Shown here piece after piece: positions 34,607-43,372 of a stretch of DNA of 64,000 nt (position 1 is its first letter; each line of letters starts with the position of its first letter). The notes beneath the pieces are model-generated. The model was given only the letters and a program-made list of their open reading frames with translations. It was not told the origin of the DNA and made no database searches. Source of the DNA: Streptomyces spinosisporus (GTDB taxonomy: Bacteria > Actinomycetota > Actinomycetes > Streptomycetales > Streptomycetaceae); contig NZ_JALDAX010000004.1 in NCBI RefSeq assembly GCF_022698145.1, positions 186,001-250,000 of the forward strand, read 5' to 3'. Both the position numbers and the translations under genes were made by a program.

Positions 34607-35890
34607 TCAGAGGAACGAATTGACCTCGATCGTCTCGTCCCGCCCCGGCCCCACGCCGATTGCCGAGATCGGGGCCCCCGACATCTCCTCCAGGGCCTTG
34701 ACGTAGGCCTGGGCGTTCTTCGGGAGGTCGGTGAAGGACTTCGCCTTGGTGATGTCCTCGGACCAACCCGGGAGGGTTTCGTAGATCGGCTTCGCGTGGT
34801 GGAAGTCGGTCTGGGAGTACGGGAGTTCCTCGACGCGCTTGCCGTCGATCTCGTAGGCCACGCAGACCGGGATCTGCTCCCAGCCGGTGAGGACGTCGAG
34901 CTTGGTGAGGAAGAAGTCGGTCAGGCCGTTGACCCGGGTCGCGTAGCGGGCGATCACCGCGTCGAACCAGCCGCAGCGGCGGTCACGGCCGGTCGTCACA
35001 CCCCGCTCGCCGCCGATGCGGCGCAGCGCCTCGCCGTCCTCGTCGAAGAGCTCGGTCGGGAAGGGGCCGGACCCGACGCGGGTCGTGTACGCCTTGAGGA
35101 TGCCGATGACCCGGCTGATCTTCGTCGGGCCCACGCCGGCGCCGGTGCAGGCACCGCCCGCCGTCGGGTTCGAGGAGGTGACGAAGGGGTATGTGCCGTG
35201 GTCGATGTCCAGCAGCGTGCCCTGGCCGCCCTCGAAGAGGACCACCTTGTCCTGCTCCAGGGCCTGGTTCAGCACCAGCACGGTGTCCGCGACGTACGGG
35301 GCGAGCTTGTCCGCGTAGCCCAGCAGCTCCTCGACCACCTGGTCGACCGCGATCGCGCGGCGGTTGTAGAGCTTGGTGAGCATCTGGTTCTTGACGTCGA
35401 GGGCCGCCTCGACCTTCTGGGTGAGGATCGACTCGTCGTAGAGGTCCTGGACCCGGATGCCGACGCGGTTGATCTTGTCCGCGTACGTCGGCCCGATGCC
35501 GCGCCCGGTGGTGCCGATCTTCCGCTTCCCGAGGAAGCGTTCCGTCACCTTGTCCACCGTCACGTTGTACGGCGTGATGATGTGAGCGTTACCGCTGATC
35601 AGGAGCTTGGACGTGTCGACGCCACGCTCGTTCAGCCCGTTCAGCTCGGAGAACAGGACCGACGGGTCGACGACGACGCCGTTGCCGATGACCGGCGTGC
35701 AGCCGGGGGAGAGAATCCCGGAAGGGAGCAGGTGAAGGGCGTACTTCTGATCGCCCACGACTACCGTGTGGCCGGCGTTGTTGCCGCCCTGGTAGCGCAC
35801 CACGTAGTCGACGGATCCGCCCAGCAGGTCCGTCGCCTTTCCCTTGCCTTCGTCACCCCACTGAGCACCGAGCAGCACAAGTGCGGGCAC
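34607..35890 (-). CDS. purA: Adenylosuccinate synthetase
   Basis: A 427-residue enzyme converting IMP and aspartate to adenylosuccinate with GTP, the first AMP-specific step. Motifs are the N-terminal [38 protein letters not shown], the GTP-linked [25 protein letters not shown] and the base-binding TKLDVLTG. The start is GTG at 35890 ([16 protein letters not shown]). Length and motifs are canonical. Divergent from the lipid-kinase-like gene over 195 bp containing a hairpin. Confidence 0.97.
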   Translation of the reverse strand: MPALVLLGAQWGDEGKGKATDLLGGSVDYVVRYQGGNNAGHTVVVGDQKYALHLLPSGILSPGCTPVIGNGVVVDPSVLFSELNGLNERGVDTSKLLISGNAHIITPYNVTVDKVTERFLGKRKIGTTGRGIGPTYADKINRVGIRVQDLYDESILTQKVEAALDVKNQMLTKLYNRRAIAVDQVVEELLGYADKLAPYVADTVLVLNQALEQDKVVLFEGGQGTLLDIDHGTYPFVTSSNPTAGGACTGAGVGPTKISRVIGILKAYTTRVGSGPFPTELFDEDGEALRRIGGERGVTTGRDRRCGWFDAVIARYATRVNGLTDFFLTKLDVLTGWEQIPVCVAYEIDGKRVEELPYSQTDFHHAKPIYETLPGWSEDITKAKSFTDLPKNAQAYVKALEEMSGAPISAIGVGPGRDETIEVNSFL

Positions 35891-36015
35891 GCGCGTACAC
35901 CCCTTCCGGGCGGGGCATGTCCAAGGTCAGGGGCGTACGCGTAGGGTTCACCGCCGCGTGCACCGCGGCCGTCGTTGGCCGCAAACCGTCGGACCGGATG
36001 CCCCGGAATAGACGA

Positions 36016-36043
36016 AGCCCCTGGCGCAATAGCGCAAGGGGCT
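36016..36043. other. Hairpin in the divergent purA / lipid-kinase-like intergenic region
   Basis: AGCCCCTGGCGC and GCGCAAGGGGCT pair around an AATA tetraloop with one G-A mismatch. A terminator-shaped structure is not expected between divergent genes, so it may be a leader element of the plus-strand gene or the end of an unseen small RNA. Confidence 0.4.
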
Positions 36044-36085
36044 CTTGCACAAAGATGCTACCCGAGGAAGCGAGGCAGGACCGAG

Positions 36086-36919
36086 GTGGCGACTTCTCCG
36101 ACTTCCGACCAGCTGCTCGTGGTCATCGATCCGATGGCCCGGCGCACGGACGGAGAGGCGGTACGTATCGCAAAAGACGTGCTCAGCGCGGGTGCGCACG
36201 CGAAGGTCTGCCTGCCGGACGGGCCGGAGGAGTTCGCCCGGGCGCTGACCCGCAGGGGGTCGCGGCGCCCGGTGGTGGTGGGCGACGACCGTGCCCTGGT
36301 GCGCGCCGTGTCCCTGCTGCACCGGCAGCGGGAGCTGGCCGGATGTGCGCTGTCGGTGGTGCCGGTGGGCAGTGTCCTGTCCGTGGTCCATGCCCTCGGG
36401 GTGCCCACGGGAGCGGTGGCGGCGGCGCGGGCGGTCCTCGACGGGGTGGAGCGGCGCCTGGACCTGCTGGTGGACGACAGCGACGGGGTGGTGCTCGGCG
36501 CGCTGCGCATCCCTCCGCTGACCCGGCAGAGCCCGGTGGCGCCGGACACGGGCCGCCCCTGGCTGCGTACGGCCCAGTCCCTGGTCCGCACCCTGGTGCC
36601 CGCCCGCGAGACCCCGGTCCTCGCGCCCCGGCCCGCCCGGCTCAGGGTGGAGGTCGACGGGGTGACGCTGGTGGACCTGGACCAGCCGGTGGAGGCGGTG
36701 TCGCTGACGGCGGGCGCGACGGGCCTGGCCGCGGTGGAGGTACGGCCGCTCTCGGTGGGAGCGGAGTCCTCGCCCCTGCGCGCCGAGGGCCGCACCGTGA
36801 GCGTCTCCGGCGCGGACTTCCGCTACCGCGCGGACGCGGGCGTACGGGGCCCGGTACGACGCCGGACGTGGACCGTGTGGGAGGGGGCCTGGGGGCTCAC
36901 GGTGCCGGGGGCGGGGTGA
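36086..36919 (+). CDS. Diacylglycerol/sphingosine kinase-like (DAGK catalytic) protein, divergent
   Basis: A 277-residue protein that begins SDQLLVVIDPMARRTDGEAVRIAKDVL, followed by VVVGDDRALVRAVSLLHRQ and a C-terminal beta-rich region (LRVEVDGVTLVDLDQPV). The spacing matches the lipid-kinase fold, in which NPxA-like and GGDGT motifs are typical. Here the GGDGT-like segment reads VVGDDRALV, so catalysis is uncertain. The GTG at 36086 has CAGGA 5 nt upstream; open frame further upstream crosses the hairpin and is not used. Confidence 0.65.
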   Translation: MATSPTSDQLLVVIDPMARRTDGEAVRIAKDVLSAGAHAKVCLPDGPEEFARALTRRGSRRPVVVGDDRALVRAVSLLHRQRELAGCALSVVPVGSVLSVVHALGVPTGAVAAARAVLDGVERRLDLLVDDSDGVVLGALRIPPLTRQSPVAPDTGRPWLRTAQSLVRTLVPARETPVLAPRPARLRVEVDGVTLVDLDQPVEAVSLTAGATGLAAVEVRPLSVGAESSPLRAEGRTVSVSGADFRYRADAGVRGPVRRRTWTVWEGAWGLTVPGAG

Positions 36920-36921
36920 GG

Positions 36922-37545
36922 TCAGGCCTTTCCCGGCTTGCCGGCTTCCTCTTCGGGGGCCTGGAAGCCGGAGGTGTCGAGGGCGTACCCGAACGGGTCC
37001 GGAATGTAGATCTTGGCACCGAAGGGCTTGCTGAAGCGGACCTCGTAGCCCCCTGCCGACGGGGAGCTGTAGACGATGGCCTGCTCTTTTTGCATGTCGA
37101 GCACCAGGTAGACGGGGACGCCTGCGGCGGCGTAGACGTCGACCTTGTCGGTCAGGTCGTCCTCCCGGGTGGAGGTGGACGTCAGCTCGGCGACGAAGGA
37201 AAGGGCTTCGCCGTCAAGGTAGTTGCTCGTGTTCCGGCTGGCGCGGCGGTGCGCGGCATGGATGTCGGGGCCGTAGGCCCGCTCGGTGCCCGGGAACACG
37301 TAGAGGAACGGGTTGGCGCTGATCCGGTGTCCTTCGGGGAGGTACGGCCGCAGTTGATCGCACACCGCCTCAAGGACGTCGAGGTAATAGGCCTTGGACC
37401 ACGGCGACACGACGATGCTCCCCCTGATGATCTCGGCCCTGTAGCCGTCGGGCACATGCAGCTCGTCGAGGAGAGTCAGGAGTTCCTCGAAACTGCCGCT
37501 GGGCTCGGTACCGCTGATCACCGGTCGCTCTGCCATGAGTGTCAT
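36922..37545 (-). CDS. Uma2 family endonuclease-fold protein
   Basis: A 207-residue Uma2/DUF820 protein. It has YGPDIHAAHR, the EL(T)S segment ALSFVAELTSTSTREDDL, a conserved Lys in LTDKVDVYAAAGVPVYLVLD, and a PD-(D/E)xK-like arrangement typical of the family. Function of Uma2 proteins is not settled. The ATG at 37545 is preceded by GGGGGAGGG at 6 nt. Convergent with the lipid-kinase-like gene, 2 bp apart. Confidence 0.82.
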   Translation of the reverse strand: MTLMAERPVISGTEPSGSFEELLTLLDELHVPDGYRAEIIRGSIVVSPWSKAYYLDVLEAVCDQLRPYLPEGHRISANPFLYVFPGTERAYGPDIHAAHRRASRNTSNYLDGEALSFVAELTSTSTREDDLTDKVDVYAAAGVPVYLVLDMQKEQAIVYSSPSAGGYEVRFSKPFGAKIYIPDPFGYALDTSGFQAPEEEAGKPGKA

Positions 37546-37627
37546 GATGCGCCCTCCCCCTGGGTACGGACCAGCCACCACTCAGAGTATCCGATCAAAC
37601 ACTCTGCGGTGACCTCCCTCTCGATGC

Positions 37628-38128
37628 TCACCCCTCCCCGAACAACTCCTCTCGCCGCACCTTCCACCGCTCCAGCAGCTCGCCGAACTCGGTCTCGACG
37701 AACTCGAAGAAGGCCAGCGTCTCCGCGAGACGCCGCCCCGCCCGGGTGTCGGCGCCGAGGCTCACGACCCCTTCCCGCAGGGCGTCCTGCCAGCGCTTGA
37801 GGAGGAGTTCGCGGTTGCCCAGGACCTCGTACCACTGGTCGCTGTGCACCTGGTACCGCTCGCGGCGGGAGCCCGGCTCACGCTGGCGGGAGACGAGGTG
37901 CACCTGGGCCAGGTAGCGGACCGCGCCGGAGACCGCGGCCGGTGAGATCTTCAGCTGCTCGCCGAGGTCGGCGGAGCTGAGCGCCCCGTCGTCGGCGGCG
38001 AGCAGCGCGGCGAAGACCCGGGACGGCATCCGCGGCATGCCGGCCTCGACGAGCTGTGCGGCGAAGTGCTCCACGAACCGCGAGACGACCTCGGGGTCCC
38101 GCGCCCTCCCGGCCTCGTCGTCCGTCAT
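37628..38128 (-). CDS. MarR/GbsR-type transcriptional regulator
   Basis: A 166-residue winged-helix protein: FVEHFAAQLVEAGMPRMPSRVFAALLAADDGALSSADLGEQLKISPAAVSGAVRYLAQVHLVSRQREPGSRRERYQVH contains the recognition helix. It is divergent from an ABC exporter over 124 bp with a strong inverted repeat, so it probably controls the exporter. ATG 38128 is used; ATG 38149 would add 7 residues. Confidence 0.83.
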   Translation of the reverse strand: MTDDEAGRARDPEVVSRFVEHFAAQLVEAGMPRMPSRVFAALLAADDGALSSADLGEQLKISPAAVSGAVRYLAQVHLVSRQREPGSRRERYQVHSDQWYEVLGNRELLLKRWQDALREGVVSLGADTRAGRRLAETLAFFEFVETEFGELLERWKVRREELFGEG

Positions 38129-38202
38129 CGCCCGATCATCTCCCCTCATCCCCCTGCCGTCTCCCCTGCTCAGGTAGTGCCCGCCAGTCTATCCGCCGTT
38201 TA

Positions 38203-38241
38203 TACGCTTCCTTAACTTCACAAATTTCTGAAAGAAGCGTA
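38203..38241. promoter_or_regulatory. 8-bp perfect inverted repeat in an AT-rich divergent promoter
   Basis: TACGCTTC (38203-38210) and GAAGCGTA (38234-38241) flank 23 AT-rich bases (CTTAACTTCACAAATTTCTG and on), with a second smaller TTCA/TGAA pair inside. The right arm ends 12 bp before the ABC gene ATG, so protein binding there would block the ATP-binding subunit. The MarR/GbsR neighbour is the probable binder. Confidence 0.6.
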
Positions 38242-38252
38242 CGTTCTGAACC

Positions 38253-39167
38253 ATGACGAAGGCAATCAGCGTCTCCGGACTGCACAAGTCGTTCGGCAGG
38301 ACACACGCCCTGGACGGTCTCGACCTGGAGGTGGAGACCGGCGAGGTGCACGGCTTCCTCGGCCCGAACGGCGCCGGCAAGTCCACCACCATCCGCGTCC
38401 TCCTCGGCCTCCTGCGCGCCGACGCCGGCGCGGCCCAGGTCCTCGGCCGCGACCCGTGGAAGGACGCGGTGGAGGTGCACCGCCGGATCGCGTACGTCCC
38501 CGGCGACGTGACGCTGTGGCGCAACCTCTCCGGCGGCGAGGTCATCGACCTCTACGGCAGGCTCCGCGGCGGCCTGGACGCGGCCCGCCGCGCCGAGCTG
38601 ATCGAACGCTTCGAGCTGGACCCCACCAAGAAGGGCCGCACCTACTCCAAGGGCAACCGCCAGAAGGTCGCCCTGGTCGCCGCGTTCGCCTCGGACGTGG
38701 ACCTGCTGATCCTGGACGAGCCGACCTCGGGCCTGGACCCGCTGATGGAGGAGGTCTTCCAGCGCTGCGTGGAGGAGGAGCGCGAGCGCGGCCGTACGGT
38801 CCTGCTCTCCTCGCACATCCTCAGCGAGGTCGAGGAGCTGTGCGACCGGGTGAGCATCATCCGCAAAGGACAGACCGTGGAGAGCGGCTCGCTGGCCGAC
38901 CTGCGCCATCTGACCCGGACCAGCGTGAGCGCCGAACTGGCGGGCGCGCCCAACGGGTTGGCGCACCTTCCGGGCGTCCACGACCTCGACGTCCAGGGCA
39001 AGCGGGTGCGCCTCCAGGTCGACACCGACAAACTCGACGCCGTACTGCGGCAGTTGAGCGAGTCCGGCGTACGGTCGCTGACCTCCACGCCGCCGACCCT
39101 GGAGGAGCTGTTCCTGCGGCACTACCAGGAAGAGGCCCCGCAGGGCGCGGAGGTGGCGTCCCGATGA
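38253..39167 (+). CDS. ABC exporter ATP-binding subunit
   Basis: A 304-residue ATPase. Walker A is [18 protein letters not shown] (about 34-51), the ABC signature is replaced by [20 protein letters not shown], as is usual in ABC-2 exporters, Walker B is [17 protein letters not shown], and the His switch is in [19 protein letters not shown]-terminal extension of about 80 residues follows. Its TGA overlaps the permease ATG (ATGA). Controlled probably by the divergent MarR/GbsR protein; substrate unknown. Confidence 0.92.
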   Translation: MTKAISVSGLHKSFGRTHALDGLDLEVETGEVHGFLGPNGAGKSTTIRVLLGLLRADAGAAQVLGRDPWKDAVEVHRRIAYVPGDVTLWRNLSGGEVIDLYGRLRGGLDAARRAELIERFELDPTKKGRTYSKGNRQKVALVAAFASDVDLLILDEPTSGLDPLMEEVFQRCVEEERERGRTVLLSSHILSEVEELCDRVSIIRKGQTVESGSLADLRHLTRTSVSAELAGAPNGLAHLPGVHDLDVQGKRVRLQVDTDKLDAVLRQLSESGVRSLTSTPPTLEELFLRHYQEEAPQGAEVASR

Positions 39168-40768
39168 CCGCCGCATCCTTCGCCGTACGGTCCGGAGGCA
39201 CCCGTCAACTGGCGGGCACCGCAACACTGTTGCGGTTCGCCCTGCGCCGCGACCGGGTGATGATCCCGGTCTGGGTCGCGGTCGACGCGCTCATGGTGCT
39301 GTCGATGCCGAACACGCTGAAGGGCCTGTACGGCACCCAGGCCCAGCGCGACGACCTCCTGCACCAGATGACGACGAACTCCTCGCTGCGTGCCCTGGTC
39401 GGCCCGGTCTTCGACGACTCGCTCGGCGCCCTGACGGCCTGGCGGGTCGGCGTCTACGCCGGTGCCCTGGCCGCCGTGATGAGTCTCCTGGTCGTCGTAC
39501 GGCACACCAGGGACGAGGAGGAGAGCGGCCGTCAGGAGCTCGTCTCGTCCGGCATGGTGGGCCGCCGGGCCCCGCTGACGGCCGGGCTGCTGGCGGCCGC
39601 CGTCGCCAACGGCGTGCTGGCGCTGCTCGTGGCGGGGGGCATGGCCTCCCACGGCGGCACGGGAGCGGTGGCCCTCGGCCTCGGCATCGCGGGCGTCGGC
39701 ATGGTCTTCGCCACGATGACCGCGATCGTCGCGCAGCTGACGGAGAGCGCGCGGCTGGCCCGCGGGCTGACGGCGGCGGTCCTGGGCGCGGCCTTCGTGC
39801 TGCGCGCCGCGGGCGACTCGGCGACCGACGACGGCTCGTCCGTCCTGACCTGGCTGTCGCCGATCGGCTGGCTGGAGAACCTGCGGCCGTACGCCGGCGA
39901 ACGCTGGTGGGTGCTGCTGCTGTTCGTGGCGGCGGCGCTGATCCAGGGCGCGATCGCCTACGAGCTCGCCGGGCGCCGCGACCTCGGCATGAGCTTCCTG
40001 CCGACCCGCCCCGGACCGGCCACCGGCAGCCTCGGCACGGCAGGCGCCCTGGCCTGGCGGCTGCAGCGCGGCGGCGTCCTCGGCTGGAGCGTCGGCTTCT
40101 TCCTCGCGGGGGTCGTCTACGGCGGCCTCACGGACGGGGCGGCCGATCTGGTCGGCGACAACGACAACGCCCGCGAGATCTTCGAGCGCATGGGCGGCAA
40201 GTCCGGGATCACGGACTCGTTCCTCGCCTCGATGGTCGGGATGCTCGGGCTGGTCGCGGCCCTGTACGTCGTCGCCTCGGTGCTGCGGCTGCACGGCGAG
40301 GAGACGTCGGGCCGCGCCGAGCCGCTGCTCGCGAACGCGGTGAGCCGGATGCGGTGGGCCGCGGGGCATCTGACGGTGGCGTTCGGCGGGTCGGTCCTCA
40401 TCATGCTGCTGGCCGGACTGGGCTTCGCCGCGAGCTACGGCAAGGAGGTCGGCCCGGTCATGGGCGCCTGTCTGGTGCAGGTGGCGGCGATCTGGGTGAT
40501 CGGCGGGGCGGCCGTGCTGCTCTACGGCGTGGCACCCCGGCTGGCGCCGGCCGCCTGGGGAGTCGCGGGCGCGGTCCTCCTGATCGGCTGGGTCGGCCCG
40601 GCACTCGACGTACCGCAGGCGGTCCTGGACGTCTCCCCGTTCGGCCACCTCCCCAAGCTGCCGGGCGGCTCGATGCAGTGGCCTCCGGTGCTGGTTTTGC
40701 TGGCTCTGGCGGTGGTCCTGACGGCAGCGGGGCTGGCGGGGTTGCGGCGGCGGGACATGACGACCTGA
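39164..40768 (+). CDS. ABC-2 type exporter permease
   Basis: A 534-residue polytopic permease with about 12 helices in two halves; each half repeats the pattern LRRD/W-R-G followed by six helices, as in ABC-2 exporters fused into one polypeptide. Visible repeats are [14 protein letters not shown] and [14 protein letters not shown], and [13 protein letters not shown] and [13 protein letters not shown]. It pairs with the ATPase at 38253. The gene ends 9 bp from the convergent Uma2 gene. Confidence 0.88.
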   Translation: MTAASFAVRSGGTRQLAGTATLLRFALRRDRVMIPVWVAVDALMVLSMPNTLKGLYGTQAQRDDLLHQMTTNSSLRALVGPVFDDSLGALTAWRVGVYAGALAAVMSLLVVVRHTRDEEESGRQELVSSGMVGRRAPLTAGLLAAAVANGVLALLVAGGMASHGGTGAVALGLGIAGVGMVFATMTAIVAQLTESARLARGLTAAVLGAAFVLRAAGDSATDDGSSVLTWLSPIGWLENLRPYAGERWWVLLLFVAAALIQGAIAYELAGRRDLGMSFLPTRPGPATGSLGTAGALAWRLQRGGVLGWSVGFFLAGVVYGGLTDGAADLVGDNDNAREIFERMGGKSGITDSFLASMVGMLGLVAALYVVASVLRLHGEETSGRAEPLLANAVSRMRWAAGHLTVAFGGSVLIMLLAGLGFAASYGKEVGPVMGACLVQVAAIWVIGGAAVLLYGVAPRLAPAAWGVAGAVLLIGWVGPALDVPQAVLDVSPFGHLPKLPGGSMQWPPVLVLLALAVVLTAAGLAGLRRRDMTT

Positions 40769-40777
40769 CGCACCGCT

Positions 40778-41380
40778 TCAGTCGACGAACTCCTTGAGCT
40801 TCTCGGTGTCGAGGTCGATGCCGAGGGGCGCGGGGAGCAGAACGTTGTCACCGAAGGGTGCCCTGCGGCAGTGGCTGTACCCCACATCCGGGTTCGGGTC
40901 GCTGTAGAGATCGACAGTGCAGGTGTCGCGGTCGATGAGCAGATAGAACGGGATGCCCGCCATGCCGTACGCCACCAGCTTCTTCTGTCGGTGGCGTCGG
41001 TCGGTGTCCGAGTCGCACGAGGTGACCTCGACGACCAGCAGGACGCCACTCGGGTCCGCCCATTCACCGTGCCCCGCGAAGTGCCCCTCCGGTACAAGTA
41101 CTGCGTCCGGACGAGCACGGCCCTCTCGGTACTTTTCGACGCGCAGCCCTCGGCCTTGGTAGAGGTCAAGGTCAGGTCGCGCCTGCATACAGCGCTTGCC
41201 GATCCACACGATGATGGTGTCGTGGTCCCCATCGGCCACTTGCTTGACCCCGATCCGTCCGTTGATGAACTCGAACCTGACGGCGTCGTCGGTCTCCTTG
41301 GCCGCGAACTCGGCGATCCTCTCGAACACCTCCACCGACATCTGGGACGTCTGCGAGGCGTGTTCTGCCGAAACCGTCAT
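40778..41380 (-). CDS. Uma2 family endonuclease-fold protein (second copy)
   Basis: A 200-residue Uma2/DUF820 protein: ARPDAVLVPEGHFAGHG, VLLVVEVTSCDSDTDRRHRQKK and AYGMAGIPFYLLIDRDT, with Glu/Lys placement as in the family. The ATG at 41380 has GAAGGGGG 4 nt upstream. It is a distant paralogue of the protein at 36922, sharing family features only. Confidence 0.82.
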   Translation of the reverse strand: MTVSAEHASQTSQMSVEVFERIAEFAAKETDDAVRFEFINGRIGVKQVADGDHDTIIVWIGKRCMQARPDLDLYQGRGLRVEKYREGRARPDAVLVPEGHFAGHGEWADPSGVLLVVEVTSCDSDTDRRHRQKKLVAYGMAGIPFYLLIDRDTCTVDLYSDPNPDVGYSHCRRAPFGDNVLLPAPLGIDLDTEKLKEFVD

Positions 41381-41466
41381 GGTGCCCCCTTCGCAGGCGG
41401 GCACCAGCTTGGCCAGGCAAGCGCGACGGTCGCCCGGGTTCGCCACATGATCATCCGAACGGGTGA

Positions 41467-42687
41467 TCACCCCACGTCGACGGTCAGCCCCTCCAGCCCC
41501 CGGATCACGAAGTTCGGCTTCCTCTTCGGCTCCGCCGTCAGGCGCAGTCCCGGGGCCTTCTGCAGCAGGGCCGTCATCGATGCCGCCAGTTCGATACGGG
41601 CCAGGGGGGCGCCGATGCAGTAGTGGATGCCGGCGCTGAAGGAGATGTGGGGGTTGTCGCGGCGGGTGAGGTCGAGGCGCCCGGGGTCCCGGAACACCTC
41701 GGGGTCGTGGTTGGCGGAGCCGAAGAGCATGGCGATCTCCGCACCCCGCGGGATCGTGGTCCCGGCGATCTCGATCTCGTCCAGCACCCAGCGCTCGAAG
41801 AGCTGGAGCGGGGTGTCGTAGCGCATCAGCTCCTCGACGGCGGAGGGGATGAGGGAGTGGTCGGCGCGCAGGGCGGCCAGCTGGCCGGGGTTGCGGAACA
41901 GGGCGTACCAGCCGTTGACGGTGGCGTTGACCGTCGCCTCGTGACCGGCGTTGAGGAGCAGCACGCAGGTCGAGATCATCTCCTGCTCGGTGAGCCGGTC
42001 GCCCTCCTCGTACGCGGCGATCAGCCCCGAGATCAGATCCTCGCCGGGCTGCTTGCGCCGCTCGGCGATCAGTTCGCGCAAGTAGTCGCTGAACTCGACC
42101 GAGGCACGGACCGCCTTGCGTGCGGTCTCCTCCGGGGGGTTCAGCTCGTACATCCCGCAGATGTCGGCCGACCAGGGCCGCAGCGGGGCCCGGTCGGACT
42201 CGGGGATCCCCAGCATCTCGGCGATGACGGCGACGGGCAGCGGCTCGGCGACGTCGGTGAGCAGGTCGCCGCCACCGTTCTCGACGAGCCGGTCCACCAG
42301 TTCCCCGGCCAGCCGGGTCACGTACGGCCGCAGCTGCTCGACCGTCCGCGGCGTGAACGCCTTCGACACCAGCCGCCGGATCCGGGTGTGGTCCGGCGGC
42401 TCCAGGTCCAGCATCCCGTGGTCGTTGAGCGTGTGGAACGGCTCGTGTTCCGGGGGCGGCGCGGTCCGCCCGAAGTCCTCGTGCGTGAACCGGTGCTGAT
42501 ACGTCCGCCCCAGGCGCCGGTCGCGCAGCAGCGCCGAGACGTCGGCGTGGTGCGCGACGAGCCACTGGTTCGTGGGCTCGTAGTAGTGCACACGTCCCGC
42601 GGCACGCAGCTCGGCGTAGGCGGGATACGGGTCGGCGACGAACGCCGGGTCCCACGGGTCGAAGGCGAGGTCGAAGGCAGCTCCCAT
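41467..42687 (-). CDS. Cytochrome P450 (CYP107-like)
   Basis: A 406-residue soluble P450, the usual actinobacterial length. The haem-ligand signature is FSAGIHYCIGAPLARIE with Cys357. The ExxR motif is EELMRYDTPLQ (E) preceding the R in LFERW, and the I-helix reads LLNAGHEATVNATVNGWY, where the common AG-x-ET is AGHEA, moving the Thr one position on. By position it resembles CYP107U of S. coelicolor (from memory). No ferredoxin or reductase gene is adjacent, so redox partners come from elsewhere. Substrate unknown. Confidence 0.92.
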   Translation of the reverse strand: MGAAFDLAFDPWDPAFVADPYPAYAELRAAGRVHYYEPTNQWLVAHHADVSALLRDRRLGRTYQHRFTHEDFGRTAPPPEHEPFHTLNDHGMLDLEPPDHTRIRRLVSKAFTPRTVEQLRPYVTRLAGELVDRLVENGGGDLLTDVAEPLPVAVIAEMLGIPESDRAPLRPWSADICGMYELNPPEETARKAVRASVEFSDYLRELIAERRKQPGEDLISGLIAAYEEGDRLTEQEMISTCVLLLNAGHEATVNATVNGWYALFRNPGQLAALRADHSLIPSAVEELMRYDTPLQLFERWVLDEIEIAGTTIPRGAEIAMLFGSANHDPEVFRDPGRLDLTRRDNPHISFSAGIHYCIGAPLARIELAASMTALLQKAPGLRLTAEPKRKPNFVIRGLEGLTVDVG

Positions 42688-42706
42688 GCCGGGACGCTAG
42701 CCCGGC

Positions 42707-43372
42707 TCACCCCGGCGTGACCAGCCTCGCCTCGTACGCGAACACCGCCGCCTGGGTGCGGTCCCGCAGGCCCAGCTTCACCAGGATGCGGCTGACGTGG
42801 GTCTTGATCGTCGACTCGGCGACGACCAGGCGGCCGGCGATCTCGGCGTTGGACAGGCCCTGGGCGATGAGGACGAGGACCTCGGTCTCGCGTTCGGTCA
42901 GGTCGCCGTAGGCCGCCTGGGCGGATGCCAGGTGGCGTGGTGCTTCCGCCAGCTTCGAGAACTCCGTGATCAGCCGCTTCGTCACGGTCGGCGCGAGGAG
43001 TGCCTCGCCCGCGGCCACCACCCGTACGCCGTCGGCCAGTTGGCGCGCGGAGGCGTCCTTGAGCAGGAAGCCGGAGGCGCCCGCGCGCAGGGCCTGGTAC
43101 ACGTACTCGTCGAGGTCGAAGGTGGTCAGGACGAGGACCTTGGCCGTGGTGTCGGCGGCGACGATCTCCCTCGTCGCCTCGATGCCGTTCAGTTCGGGCA
43201 TGCGGATGTCCATCAGGACGACGTCGGGGGCGAGTTCGCGGACCCGGTCGATCGCCTGGCGGCCGTTGACCGCCTCGCCGACGACCTCGATGTCCGGCAT
43301 CGCGTTCAGCAGGACGGAGAAGCCCTCACGCACCATCATCTGATCGTCCGCGATCAGGACGCGGATGGTCAT
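42707..43372 (-). CDS. NarL-type two-component response regulator
   Basis: A 221-residue regulator. The receiver has the acidic pair in RVLIADDQMMVREG, phosphoacceptor Asp55 in VVLMDIRMPELNG, Thr in VLVLTTFD, and Lys in GFLLKDAS. The LuxR/NarL helix-turn-helix is TERETEVLVLIAQGLSNAEIAGRLVVAESTIKTHVSRIL. It overlaps the kinase stop by 4 bp (ATGA), so the pair is coupled. Confidence 0.93.
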   Translation of the reverse strand: MTIRVLIADDQMMVREGFSVLLNAMPDIEVVGEAVNGRQAIDRVRELAPDVVLMDIRMPELNGIEATREIVAADTTAKVLVLTTFDLDEYVYQALRAGASGFLLKDASARQLADGVRVVAAGEALLAPTVTKRLITEFSKLAEAPRHLASAQAAYGDLTERETEVLVLIAQGLSNAEIAGRLVVAESTIKTHVSRILVKLGLRDRTQAAVFAYEARLVTPG

